Source: Anaerolineaceae bacterium UBA5211
Lineage (GTDB): Bacteria; Chloroflexota; Anaerolineae; Anaerolineales; Anaerolineaceae
Direction: 5' to 3'
Assembly: GCA_002412595.1 (NCBI GenBank)
Contig: DHVJ01000003.1
Coordinates: 1-22,838 of the forward strand
Length of the DNA: 22,838 nucleotides
Shown here: positions 7,997 to 14,810 of the stretch, piece by piece
Numbering within the stretch: position 1 is the stretch's first letter
How the letters are laid out: every line of letters begins with the position of its first letter
The notes under the pieces: generated by a model
Database searches by the model: none
What the model was told of the DNA's origin: nothing
What the model saw: only the letters and a program-made list of their open reading frames with translations
Translations under genes and position numbers: made by a program

Positions 7997-8128
7997 CCTC
8001 CCAGCCTCCCCCGCCCCCTCCTGCAACAAGCCCCCACCTAACCTCCCCCATTTTCGTTCCGAAAATAGGGGAGGAACTCGGAGCCCCTCCCCTAAAGTCG
8101 CAGACTTTGAGGGAGGCAGAGAGGGGGC
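7997..8128 (-). repeat. Palindromic element copy D (inverted) with degenerate extra arm
   Basis: The core 8030-8128 is the same element as copies A-C in opposite orientation: GCCCCCACCTAACCTCCCCC, then the ATTTTCG/CGAAAAT hairpin, then the AAAGTC/GACTTT hairpin, ending GAGGGGGC. A partial C-rich arm at 7997-8022 precedes it. It lies 54 nt upstream of the intact DUF559 gene, facing away from the copy on the gene's other side. Confidence 0.88.
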
Positions 8129-8182
8129 CAAAGGCGTAAAATATCTCACAAACCAACCATCACTACTGCCCAGGAGGGGAAC

Positions 8183-8566
8183 ATGACCGATCACAGCCAA
8201 GCCCGCACCGCCCGCTTCGCGCACGACCTGCGCGCCAACCCCACCCCTGCCGAGATCAAGTTGTGGTCCGCGCTGCGCAAATGCCAGTGCGCCGGCGCCC
8301 GCTTCCGCCGCCAGCACCCTATCGGCCCCTTCGTAGTGGATTTCTGCGCCCCGCGCCTCAAGCTGGTCATCGAGGTGGATGGTGAACAGCACGTGGACCT
8401 GCACGAGTACGACCAACAGCGCACTGCTTATCTGGTCGCTAACGGCTACCGCGTATTGCGTTTTTGGAATAATCAGGTCTTAAATGATCTGAACGCCGTT
8501 GTTATCGCGATCGAGAATGCCATCGCCGAGCAACTCGAAAAGAAAAACGATCAGACTGAAGAATAG
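8183..8566 (+). CDS. DUF559 endonuclease-like protein (intact)
   Basis: This 127-aa protein belongs to the DUF559 family, small PD-(D/E)XK-fold proteins related to Vsr-type repair endonucleases; substrate and role are not established for most members. Visible motifs are the N-terminal LRANPTPAEIKLWSALR with E24, RRQHPIGPFVVDF (D53), and IEVDGEQH (E64, D66, H70), forming the presumed metal-binding active site. A C-terminal region TAYLVANGYRVLRFWNNQV follows. Length is normal and nothing is missing. The start is fixed by AGGAGGGG at 8172-8179. The gene lies between inverted copies of the palindromic element (8030-8128 and 8594-8636). Codons 79-112 recur as broken fragments at 1964, 2178 and 8644. 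A link between nuclease and palindromes is my inference. Confidence 0.92.
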   Translation: MTDHSQARTARFAHDLRANPTPAEIKLWSALRKCQCAGARFRRQHPIGPFVVDFCAPRLKLVIEVDGEQHVDLHEYDQQRTAYLVANGYRVLRFWNNQVLNDLNAVVIAIENAIAEQLEKKNDQTEE

Positions 8567-8593
8567 AAATAATCGCGAACAACAATTACCAAG

Positions 8594-8636
8594 CTCCTCC
8601 CCTATTTCGCAGAAATGGGGGAGGTTGGGTGGGGGC
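8594..8636 (+). repeat. Palindromic element copy E (right half)
   Basis: Only the second hairpin (CCCCTATTTCgcaGAAATGGGG) and the right arm GGGGGAGGTTGGGTGGGGGC are present; the left arm and first hairpin are missing. It starts 27 nt after the intact DUF559 stop. It is followed 7 nt later by a DUF559 fragment, exactly as in copies A and B. Confidence 0.85.
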
Positions 8637-8643
8637 TGTTTGT

Positions 8644-8775
8644 CAGCGTACCACCTACCTGGCTGCCCACGGTTATCGGATCTTGCATTTCTGGAACAAT
8701 CAGGCCATGGAGGATCTGAATGCTGTTGTCATCGTGATTGATAATGTATCGACGAATTTCTTGAAGCGAAGGATA
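8644..8775 (+). pseudogene. DUF559 gene 3' fragment, locus 2
   Basis: Bases 8644-8745 align without gaps to codons 79-112 of the DUF559 gene just upstream, reading QRTTYLAAHGYRILHFWNNQ and onward. Here the Trp codon is intact and the frame stays open to 8901. Similarity weakens after about 8775. The N-terminal active-site half is absent. A GTG at 8629 lies a few bases after GGGGGAGG of the palindrome, so translation of a truncated peptide cannot be excluded, but I treat it as a remnant. It has diverged from units 1 and 2 and is an older or separate copy. Confidence 0.8.
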
Positions 8776-8818
8776 GGCAAATCGAAAAACAGGAAATTAA
8801 CAAGAATAAAACCTTCAA

Positions 8819-8853
8819 TGTCCTCCCCTAAAATTGAAGTTTTTTTGGGAGGT
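8819..8853 (+). repeat. Degenerate palindrome piece (copy F)
   Basis: CCTCCCCTAAAATTGAAG followed by TTTTTTTGGGAGG keeps the outline of the first hairpin of the element but the arms are imperfect. It marks the end of the G/C-rich DUF559 locus. From here to 8996 the sequence is AT-rich and I see no gene or clear signal except the RBS of the next gene. Confidence 0.5.
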
Positions 8854-8996
8854 GGACTATTAATACTTCAAAAAGACAGAATTGTAATTAGCTTGGATTG
8901 AAAAATAATTTGCGAAATTCAATTAATTGATCAAAATATTTACTAGATAGAACAATTTATAAAGATATAATTTACATAGAAACTAGGTGAGGGAAT

Positions 8997-9752
8997 ATGA
9001 AGAAGGAAATCTCTGATTGGTTATTATTGGCAATCTCTTTATTGATTTCTATATTCTTGTTTTATGTCTTGTATCTATCAATTGATCTAAAAAATCCAAA
9101 GGATATTCATACATTCAGTTACATAATATTGCTCTGCGCAATATTCTTCCCAATAATTCCGTTTGTACAAAAAATAAGGATTGGGAAGTTTGTAGAACTT
9201 GAACGTGACCTTCAAAATCAAAGAGAAGAGATTAAAAATATTAAGAACGAAATTTTTCAGGTCATGATGTTTGTGAACAATACTATAAGTAGCGTTAACA
9301 ATCTAAATAATTCAACAAACATGAATTTTTATTTTGCCGAATTATTAGATGCGGCAAAAGAGCAGTTTAACAAGGGAGATCCAAAACTAAAACCTCAAGA
9401 AATTCAGGAAGTCAGACGAGAACTTTTTTTGGAAGACGAAGATATTGTAATGGCCTTGGCTAGAATGAGAATAAGAATTGAATCTTTATTGCGCAGTATT
9501 CTTGGAAAAAACACTAAATTTGATGCAAAAAAAAAGGTAAACAATACAAAATTGTATTCTGCAACGACTTTGTTCAAATTATTTATAAATCAATACCGTG
9601 ACTATGAATATTTAGAACAAAGTTTTGAATACGTTAATCGGATATGCAATGCAGCTATTCATGGCCAACAAGTGCCATACAACCAAGCACAAGAAGCTTT
9701 GAATTTGGGAGCAAAACTTATTTCAGTATTAGACCAAGTATATAAAAAGTGA
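8997..9752 (+). CDS. Membrane-anchored protein with coiled coil and HEPN-like C-terminal domain
   Basis: I do not recognise a named family for this 251-aa protein. Two transmembrane helices are visible (about residues 8-29 and 40-57), followed by a charged coiled-coil stretch (about 64-105) and an all-helical cytoplasmic C-terminal domain (about 130-250). Near its end the sequence RICNAAIHG gives R215 and H222 with six residues between, which fits the R-x(4-6)-H motif of HEPN ribonuclease-like domains; one such short motif is weak evidence by itself. The start is supported by AGGTGAGGG at 8985-8993. It lies 94 nt before a second HEPN-like gene in the same orientation and AT-rich island, which suggests a functional pair, perhaps a defence or stress module. 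That role is inference. Confidence 0.85.
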   Translation: MKKEISDWLLLAISLLISIFLFYVLYLSIDLKNPKDIHTFSYIILLCAIFFPIIPFVQKIRIGKFVELERDLQNQREEIKNIKNEIFQVMMFVNNTISSVNNLNNSTNMNFYFAELLDAAKEQFNKGDPKLKPQEIQEVRRELFLEDEDIVMALARMRIRIESLLRSILGKNTKFDAKKKVNNTKLYSATTLFKLFINQYRDYEYLEQSFEYVNRICNAAIHGQQVPYNQAQEALNLGAKLISVLDQVYKK

Positions 9753-9846
9753 TAATTCTCAGGATTTATCAAAATAATATGAAATATGATAGTAACTATA
9801 AACACTATTTTCGCATTTGTTAATTAAATAGAGTAGATACATAAAT

Positions 9847-10656
9847 ATGAATACAAATTTAGATAGATATAAGACAGATCTCCGATCCCTTATAAAGTTA
9901 GGATCTGATTTGCTTAATGCCATGCAATATGAATGTTGCCCCGACAAATTTAAGCAGCAGGTAAAAGAAAAGCTAGGAGAGAAAACTGAAGAATTTGTAG
10001 AATCTCTACCGACATTTAAAGAAGTATATCAATCGTGGTATTCTGAAGCAATAGTTCTTGTAAAACAATTATTGCCAGATCGACTTGATGATTTTGTTGA
10101 CCAATACAAAGTACCAAAATCACGAAAGGATATAAACTTCGGAAATTATAGAATTGAAGATTATCTTCAAGGATTATATGCAACTAGAAGATTTGATGAT
10201 GTGAAAATTGTAAGCCCATCAGCGGCTATTCCACGTTTTCTTCAACAATTAGCGATAATTAAAGCAATTGGACCTCGGTTTGAAAGTTCCATTTTTGATT
10301 TATCCCAATTAATACAAGCTGACTTATTTGATTCAGAGCTCGATGAAGCTTCAGAGCTTATTAATTATGGATTTGTAAGAGCCGCTGGTGCGTTAGCAGG
10401 GGTGGTATTAGAAAGACACTTATCTTCTGTATGTAAAGTACATGAAATAAGTCTTACGAAGAAGAATTTAACAATTTCTGATTACAATAATTCCTTAAAA
10501 GAAAGTAACATCATTGAAATCCCTGAATGGCGTTTTATTCAGCATCTAACGGATATTCGTAATATTTGTGACCATGATAAGGACATTGAACCTACTGTGG
10601 ACCAAGTAAAAGATTTGATAGAAGGCGTATCAAAAATAACTAAAACTTTGTTCTGA
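9847..10656 (+). CDS. HEPN-like hypothetical protein
   Basis: This 269-aa, soluble, mostly helical protein resembles a widespread unnamed family often seen in accessory regions. The N-terminal part (about 1-120) is charged and helical. The C-terminal part contains LINYGFVRAAGALAGVVLER (about 171-190), then WRFIQHLTDIRNICDHDKD (about 228-246). In the latter, R238 and H243 with four residues between, and N239 after the Arg, match the HEPN R-N-x(3)-H motif. HEPN domains are RNases or RNA-binding folds in toxins, abortive infection and CRISPR effectors. No strong Shine-Dalgarno site precedes ATG 9847; GAGTAG at 9831-9836 is only a weak candidate. It follows the membrane HEPN-like gene, possibly on one transcript. 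Biochemical role is unknown; HEPN assignment is moderately supported. Confidence 0.87.
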   Translation: MNTNLDRYKTDLRSLIKLGSDLLNAMQYECCPDKFKQQVKEKLGEKTEEFVESLPTFKEVYQSWYSEAIVLVKQLLPDRLDDFVDQYKVPKSRKDINFGNYRIEDYLQGLYATRRFDDVKIVSPSAAIPRFLQQLAIIKAIGPRFESSIFDLSQLIQADLFDSELDEASELINYGFVRAAGALAGVVLERHLSSVCKVHEISLTKKNLTISDYNNSLKESNIIEIPEWRFIQHLTDIRNICDHDKDIEPTVDQVKDLIEGVSKITKTLF

Positions 10657-10830
10657 TAATGATCTGCTCTTTTATTTGATGAAAGAATACTTGGTTTTCT
10701 TTGAATGGTTACTGTCTTTCTCATCATTGTAACAAGTCTATAAACCAAAAAGTTTTTATTAATTCATTTTTCTCATAAATATCGTGTAAAATAACAGCCT
10801 ACTTTTTATTCACAGAAAGCAGGCGTGTCT

Positions 10831-11496
10831 ATGACCGATTCTACCCACAAATACTGGCAATATGCCCTTTGGCTGGCCATCATCACCATCTTCTACAATA
10901 TCCTCGAAGGGCTGGTGTCCATCTACTTCGGCGCCTCGGACGAGACCCTGACCCTGTTCGGCTTCGGGGTGGACTCGTTCATCGAGGTGCTGTCCGGCGC
11001 GGGCATCCTGGCCATGGTGCTGCGCATCCGCCAGAACCCGGACACTTCCCGCTCGCAGTTCGAGCAGACCGCCCTGCGCATTACCGGCGCGTCCTTCTAC
11101 ATCCTGGCCGTCGGGCTGGGCGTGGGCGCGATTTTCAACCTGTTCAACGCACACAAGCCCGAAACCACCCTGCCGGGGCTGATCATCTCCCTGATTTCCA
11201 TCGCAACCATGTGGGCGCTGGTGAGCGCCAAGCGCAAGGTCGGGCGCGCGCTGGATTCCGCCCCCATTTTGGCGGACGCCAACTGCACCATGGTGTGCAT
11301 CTACATGTCGCTGGTGCTGCTGGCTTCCAGCCTGATCTACCAACTGACCGGTTTCGGCCTGGTGGACAGCCTGGGCGCCTTCGGGCTGATCTACTTCTCG
11401 GTCAACGAGGGCCGCGAGGCTTTCGAAAAGGCGGCCGGCATGGAATGCGGCTGCGCATGTGAGGACGGAGACGAGGATTGCGCCGAAGCGCATTAA
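10831..11496 (+). CDS. Cation-efflux (CDF)-like membrane protein with Cys-rich tail
   Basis: The 221-aa protein has about six hydrophobic helices and resembles the transmembrane domain of cation diffusion facilitators, which export divalent metals by proton antiport. It lacks the usual C-terminal cytoplasmic dimer domain. The site in helix 2 reads GVDSFIEVLSG (D48, E52). The helix 5 site reads ADANCTMVCIYMS (D149, C152, C156), with Cys where most CDF proteins have His/Asp. The C-terminus is MECGCACEDGDEDCAEAH, with four Cys and a final His, likely binding a soft metal or redox group. I prefer ATG 10831 over GTG 10825 because AGG at 10821-10823 is properly spaced only for the ATG. It is monocistronic. 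Substrate is unknown. Confidence 0.88.
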   Translation: MTDSTHKYWQYALWLAIITIFYNILEGLVSIYFGASDETLTLFGFGVDSFIEVLSGAGILAMVLRIRQNPDTSRSQFEQTALRITGASFYILAVGLGVGAIFNLFNAHKPETTLPGLIISLISIATMWALVSAKRKVGRALDSAPILADANCTMVCIYMSLVLLASSLIYQLTGFGLVDSLGAFGLIYFSVNEGREAFEKAAGMECGCACEDGDEDCAEAH

Positions 11497-11565
11497 TACA
11501 TGTTTAATAGAATATCTTCCTGCTTTATGTAAAATTAAAATAAATTCTGCAATGCAGGAGCTTGA

Positions 11566-11949
11566 ATGGACAGCAGTAAGAAAACCCCGCAAACGATTGA
11601 CGAGTACATGGCGGACTTCCCCGCGCAAACGCAAGCCATCATGGGGCAAATGCGCGACCTGATCCACGAGATTGTGCCCGAAGCCACGGAGAAGATCAGC
11701 TACGGCATGCCCACCTTTGTGCTGGGCCAGAACCTGGTGCATTTCGCGGCCTATGAACATCACATCGGTTTCTACCCTACCCCCAGCGGTATCTCGCATT
11801 TTGAAAAAGAGCTGAAAGAGTATGAAACCTCCAAGGGCACCGTGCGCTTTCCGTTGGACAAGCCCATCCCCTACGACCTGGTGCGCCGCATCACCGAGTT
11901 CCGCGCGGCCGAGAATCGCGCACGCGCCAAAACTAAGAAATCCAAATAA
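11566..11949 (+). CDS. DUF1801 (YdhG-like) protein
   Basis: This 127-aa protein matches the DUF1801/YdhG fold. It has the N-terminal IDEYMADFPAQTQAIMGQMR, the central ISYGMPTFVLGQNLVHFAAY and the later HHIGFYPTPSGI, with VRFPLDKPIP near the end. The family contains small alpha/beta proteins of poorly known function; some Bacillus members are called iron chaperones for frataxin-like proteins, which should not be transferred here. Length is typical. GCAGGAGC just upstream serves as the RBS for ATG 11566. The tail is Lys/Arg-rich (RARAKTKKSK). The gene ends 7 nt before a partial copy of the palindromic element. Confidence 0.9.
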   Translation: MDSSKKTPQTIDEYMADFPAQTQAIMGQMRDLIHEIVPEATEKISYGMPTFVLGQNLVHFAAYEHHIGFYPTPSGISHFEKELKEYETSKGTVRFPLDKPIPYDLVRRITEFRAAENRARAKTKKSK

Positions 11950-11956
11950 TCCTTAT

Positions 11957-12030
11957 CTCCTCCCCTAAAATCGAAGATTTTGGGGAAGGCCGGGAGGGGG
12001 CACAAAAATTGGGGGAGGTTGGGAGGGGGC
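11957..12030 (+). repeat. Palindromic element copy G (rearranged)
   Basis: The first hairpin CCCCTAAAATCgaaGATTTTgGGG is present (about 11963-11985), followed by a G-rich arm CCGGGAGGGGGC. Then AAAAATTGGGGGAGG and GTTGGGAGGGGGC form a second right arm, with another GGGAGGGG to 12046. The second hairpin is reduced. No DUF559 fragment is attached. It fills the gap between the convergent DUF1801 and LysE-family genes, where it could act as a transcription stop. Confidence 0.8.
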
Positions 12031-12052
12031 GGGAGCCGGGAGGGGACTGGCC

Positions 12053-12640
12053 CTACTTGAGCAGCCCGGCGATCCCCGTATAGATCAGCAGCCCGCCCAT
12101 GATGCCGTTGAAGATCTTATATTGCTTCTGCGCCAGGCTGCGGAAGAGCGTGCCGCCCAAGGCCCACAGGCTGGTGCCCATAAATGTCACGAACACCAAA
12201 AACAGCGCGAACAGCACCACCATGAAGAAGTCCCTGGAAAAATCGCTGACGAACAGCGAAAATACCGAGATGGCGAACAGGATGGCTTTGACGTTAATGA
12301 ATTGCATGGTGAAGCCGAACCAGAAGCGGTTGGTCGAGCTGCCTTCTTTGTTGTCGTCCATCGGCCCGGAACGCAGAATGCGGAAGGCCAGGTAGAACAT
12401 GTAAACCGCCGCCAGGATCTTAAGCCACTTGCCCGAAGCGGGGATCAGGTTGGCCATGAACAGGTTGAGCATGCCCGCGCTCAGCGCGATGACGGCGAAG
12501 CCGCACAGGATGCCGCCGATGAAGCGCAGGATGCTGCGGTAGCCGTAGCGCATGCCGTTGGTCATGGACATGATGTTGTTGGGCCCGGGGGTGAACGAGA
12601 CCACGAAGATGTAAGTCAGCAGCGGGATAATGCCGTTCAT
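12053..12640 (-). CDS. LysE family amino-acid exporter
   Basis: This 195-aa integral membrane protein belongs to the LysE/RhtB family of exporters that remove amino acids or derivatives from the cytoplasm. The N-terminal hallmark FVVSFTPGPNNIMSMTNG is present, followed by GGILCGFAVIALSAG and further hydrophobic segments, about six helices in all. The central loop contains MDDNKEGSSTN, and FINVKAILFAISVFSLF matches the conserved NPK(A) region, here NVKA. I chose ATG at 12640 because AGGAGA lies just upstream at the right distance; an in-frame ATG at 12679 would add 13 residues without an RBS. It is convergent with DUF1801 and divergent from the DinB-like gene. The exact substrate cannot be told from sequence. 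Confidence 0.93.
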   Translation of the reverse strand: MNGIIPLLTYIFVVSFTPGPNNIMSMTNGMRYGYRSILRFIGGILCGFAVIALSAGMLNLFMANLIPASGKWLKILAAVYMFYLAFRILRSGPMDDNKEGSSTNRFWFGFTMQFINVKAILFAISVFSLFVSDFSRDFFMVVLFALFLVFVTFMGTSLWALGGTLFRSLAQKQYKIFNGIMGGLLIYTGIAGLLK

Positions 12641-12781
12641 GAAGTTCTCCTGATAACAAAAATAAATGCTAAAGCGCATTGCATAGAAACTCTTTTATAC
12701 TACTGAAAAGGAATGACGCTTGGATTATTTACGGACGATGCACGATCACCGTTCAAACTTTAGGCAGGAAAGGGAAAAGAA

Positions 12782-13288
12782 ATGAGCATGCAAACACATA
12801 TGTTGGCCGCGCTGCGCGAGCAGCTGCAGGAATGGCAGGTTGTTCTGGAAGAGGCGGATGAAGACCGGGCAGAGGCGCTGCTGGCGCAGTCCGATTGGTC
12901 GCTCAAGGATGTGGTCATCCATTTGTGGGCCTGGCAGCAGCGCTCCCTGGCGCGCCTTGAAGCGGCTTTGAGCGGAGGCCAGCCGCAATTCCCGGATTGG
13001 CCGGCACAATATTTGCCGGACACGGATGCTTCCGTGGATGGGCTGAATGCCTGGATCCACGATACATACCGGGTACGCACCTGGCCGCAGGCGCGCGCGG
13101 ATTGGCTGACGGGTTATCAGCGCCTGATCGAGCTGTCCGGCCGCTTCGCGGAGCGTGACCTGTTTGACGATGAGCATTACCCCTGGATGGGCGGTTATCC
13201 ATTGGCGGCGGTGTTGACCGGTACGTACGACCATCACTTGGAACACATCGGCCAGCTGCGCGCCTGGCAGGAAGCACAGGGCGCTTGA
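12782..13288 (+). CDS. DinB-superfamily protein, ClbS/DfsB (DUF1706)-like
   Basis: This 168-aa protein shows the four-helix-bundle pattern of the DinB/YfiT superfamily. The conserved WSLKDVVIHLWAW (residues 39-51, with H47) and the C-terminal GTYDHHLEHIGQLRAW (147-162, with H151/H155) supply the putative metal-binding histidines. ClbS-type members protect against DNA-reactive compounds such as colibactin, others are thiol-dependent transferases, and the substrate here is unknown. AGGAAAGGG at 12766-12774 is the RBS. The stop TGA overlaps the TTG start of the next gene in the sequence TTGA, implying translational coupling. It is divergent from the lysE-like gene across a 141-nt intergenic space in which I could not identify a clear promoter. 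Confidence 0.86.
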   Translation: MSMQTHMLAALREQLQEWQVVLEEADEDRAEALLAQSDWSLKDVVIHLWAWQQRSLARLEAALSGGQPQFPDWPAQYLPDTDASVDGLNAWIHDTYRVRTWPQARADWLTGYQRLIELSGRFAERDLFDDEHYPWMGGYPLAAVLTGTYDHHLEHIGQLRAWQEAQGA

Positions 13289-13680
13289 GCTTGCCCGATC
13301 CGCAACCCGAGAGCGAGGTGCAGCGCCTGTGCGTGTTGGGCACCCGGGCCGAATACGCCGGACAACCCGAAGAGGCGGCCGAATATTACCGCCAGGCCTG
13401 GCGGGCGGCGCGGGACGATTACGAAGCTTGCCTGGCGGCCCACTATGTGGCGCGCATCCAGGACAGCCCTGAAATGACTCTGCATTGGAACGAGATCGCG
13501 CTGGCGCGCGCGGAATCCTCGCGGGACGAGCGCTTGCAGCTGTTTTACCCTTCGCTGTACGTCAACCTGGGCCGTTCGTATGAGCTGCTGGGCCACATGC
13601 GGCAGGCCGAGGAATTCTACCGGCGCGCTTCGCAATTGGGATTGGACCACGATGACCTGAATTTGGGCGCAGTTCGCTGA
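13285..13680 (+). CDS. Small TPR-like protein coupled to the DinB-like gene
   Basis: This 131-aa soluble protein has two helix-pair segments resembling tetratricopeptide repeats: LGTRAEYAGQPEEAAEYYRQ (about residues 18-37) and VNLGRSYELLGHMRQAEEFY (about 93-112). These scaffolds bind proteins or peptides; no catalytic residues are visible. The start is uncertain. TTG 13285 overlaps the upstream stop, TTG 13291 has better spacing from AGGG at 13278-13281, and GTG 13318 is also possible. No stronger RBS exists, so translation probably depends on ribosomes finishing the upstream gene. Coding is supported by third-position GC bias and by the TPR pattern. The role may be linked to the DinB-like partner, but this is inference. 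Confidence 0.75.
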   Translation: MSLPDPQPESEVQRLCVLGTRAEYAGQPEEAAEYYRQAWRAARDDYEACLAAHYVARIQDSPEMTLHWNEIALARAESSRDERLQLFYPSLYVNLGRSYELLGHMRQAEEFYRRASQLGLDHDDLNLGAVR

Positions 13681-13719
13681 AGGATGGTATAAAATCTATA
13701 AGTAAAGGAAACTAACTGT

Positions 13720-14280
13720 ATGGACAAGTTACCTGCCAATGCTGTGCTGCTGCTCATCGATGTCCAGAAGGGTTTTGACGAACCGGTTTGGGGCCAACGC
13801 AATAACCCCGGCGCGGAGGAAAACATGGCCCGTTTGCTGGCAGCCTGGCGTGAGACCGGCCGCCCGGTCATCTTCGTGAAACATCTTTCTTTGTTGCCGG
13901 ATTCCCCCTTGAACAAGGATAACCCGGGCTGCGCGATAAAGGAAATTGTCAATCCGCAAGCGGGTGAGTTAATTATCTGGAAGCATGTCAACAGCGCCTT
14001 CATCGGCACTGATCTGGAGAAGGAATTGAACTCCAAAGGCTATGACACGCTGGTCATTGTGGGTTTGACCACCCAGCACTGTGTTTCCACCACCGCGCGC
14101 ATGGCCGGCAACCTGGGTTTTCACACATATGTCGTTTCAGACGCCACCGCGGCATTCGGCCTGACCGGGCCGGATGGTGTTGATTACTCCGCCGAGACGG
14201 TGCACGCGCTTTCGCTGGCGACCATCCATAACGAGTTTGCCCAGGTGGCGGATACGGCTGCGATCTTAAAAGCTTTATAG
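13720..14280 (+). CDS. Isochorismatase-like cysteine hydrolase
   Basis: This 186-aa cytoplasmic protein belongs to the isochorismatase-like hydrolase superfamily, which includes nicotinamidases, ureidoacrylate hydrolases and many uncharacterised amidases. The catalytic triad can be placed: D14 in LLIDVQKGFD, K88 in IIWKHVNSAF, and C121 in VGLTTQHCVSTTARMAG. The conserved SDATAAF segment follows. Length fits single-domain members. ATG 13720 is preceded by AAAGGA at 13704-13709. TATAAA at 13688-13693 may be a -10 element, though its partner TTGGGC sits 19 nt away, so the promoter is weakly supported. Neighbours are unrelated, and a hairpin at 14287 may end the transcript. The substrate cannot be assigned. 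Confidence 0.93.
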   Translation: MDKLPANAVLLLIDVQKGFDEPVWGQRNNPGAEENMARLLAAWRETGRPVIFVKHLSLLPDSPLNKDNPGCAIKEIVNPQAGELIIWKHVNSAFIGTDLEKELNSKGYDTLVIVGLTTQHCVSTTARMAGNLGFHTYVVSDATAAFGLTGPDGVDYSAETVHALSLATIHNEFAQVADTAAILKAL

Positions 14281-14286
14281 TTCAGT

Positions 14287-14308
14287 CCCGGATGGACGGG
14301 TTTATTTT
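14287..14308 (+). terminator. Weak possible terminator after the hydrolase gene
   Basis: CCCG-GATGGA-CGGG followed directly by TTTATTTT lies 6 nt after the stop at 14280. The T-run supports a rho-independent terminator, but the stem is only 4 bp, so efficiency would be low. Confidence 0.35.
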
Positions 14309-14364
14309 AGCAAGCGATTGGCCGAAGGGGATCACTGAACCTGAGTTGGACAAAGGAGCTGCGA

Positions 14365-14745
14365 ATGACGGATTTAAAATCATACCTATACACAACTAAC
14401 CTGGATGTAAAATTTCCGCCCCTGACGCTGGTGGACGTTCCCGCGTTGGTAGAGGCTTGCACGGATAACTGGTACAACCAGACCCTGTGCAAGGTGAACG
14501 ATTCAGTCGCCCGCCTGGGTATTTTGCAGGGTGAATACCATTGGCACAAACACGATCAGGACGATGAGTTATTTTTTGTACTGGATGGACATTTATTGAT
14601 CGACTTGGAGGAAGAAACCATCGATTTAGGTGCCTGGCAGGGCTACGTTGTCCCCAAAGGTATTACCCACCGTACCCGTGCGCCCGAGAAGGTCATTGTT
14701 CTCATGGTAGAGACAGCGGATGTTGTGCCGACAGGTGATGAATGA
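14365..14745 (+). CDS. Single-domain cupin protein
   Basis: This 126-aa protein is a small cupin, a beta-barrel that usually binds one metal ion. Cupin motif 1 is clear: GEYHWHKHDQDDELFFVLDG with H61, H63 and E68 as ligands. Motif 2 is QGYVVPKGITHRTRAPEK, with H102 as the fourth ligand. The N-terminal part contains ACTDNWYNQTLCKVND. Related single cupins include small-molecule isomerases, dioxygenases and sensors, so a specific reaction cannot be named. AAAGGAG at 14352-14358 sets ATG 14365. It is downstream of the isochorismatase-like gene and upstream of the reductase-like gene, all on the plus strand, but each has its own RBS and gaps of 65-85 nt. Confidence 0.92.
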   Translation: MTDLKSYLYTTNLDVKFPPLTLVDVPALVEACTDNWYNQTLCKVNDSVARLGILQGEYHWHKHDQDDELFFVLDGHLLIDLEEETIDLGAWQGYVVPKGITHRTRAPEKVIVLMVETADVVPTGDE

Positions 14746-14810
14746 CCCTTGGATCCCATCTGCTTTTTGCCTGATTGCTCAAAGGCTTAGATATAGATAA
14801 GGAAAAGAAC

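Larger units (their letters stand above)
8860..10800. other. AT-rich island carrying two HEPN-like genes
   Basis: From about 8860 to 10800 the sequence is visibly AT-rich, with many A/T-ending codons, in contrast to the GC-rich genes on both sides. The borders coincide with the DUF559/palindrome locus on the left and the CDF-like gene on the right. No integrase, att repeat or tRNA is visible. Foreign origin is an inference from composition, judged by eye. Bases 10657-10830 hold no gene. Confidence 0.7.

Noticed and set aside
7728..8156. Minus-strand open frames upstream of the beta-helix gene (142 and 163 codons)
   Set aside because: They run through palindrome D, the RNA candidate and (second frame) antisense to the DUF559 gene; no RBS and no family pattern.
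10810..11799. Long minus-strand open frame (329 codons) opposite the CDF-like and DUF1801 genes
   Set aside because: It crosses two well-supported plus-strand genes with recognisable families, and its composition (His/Gln/Gly-rich) is typical of an antisense shadow.
12122..12706. Plus-strand open frame of 194 codons over the LysE gene
   Set aside because: Antisense to a clear LysE exporter; the sequence is rich in His/Gln/Glu/Ala and has no family features.
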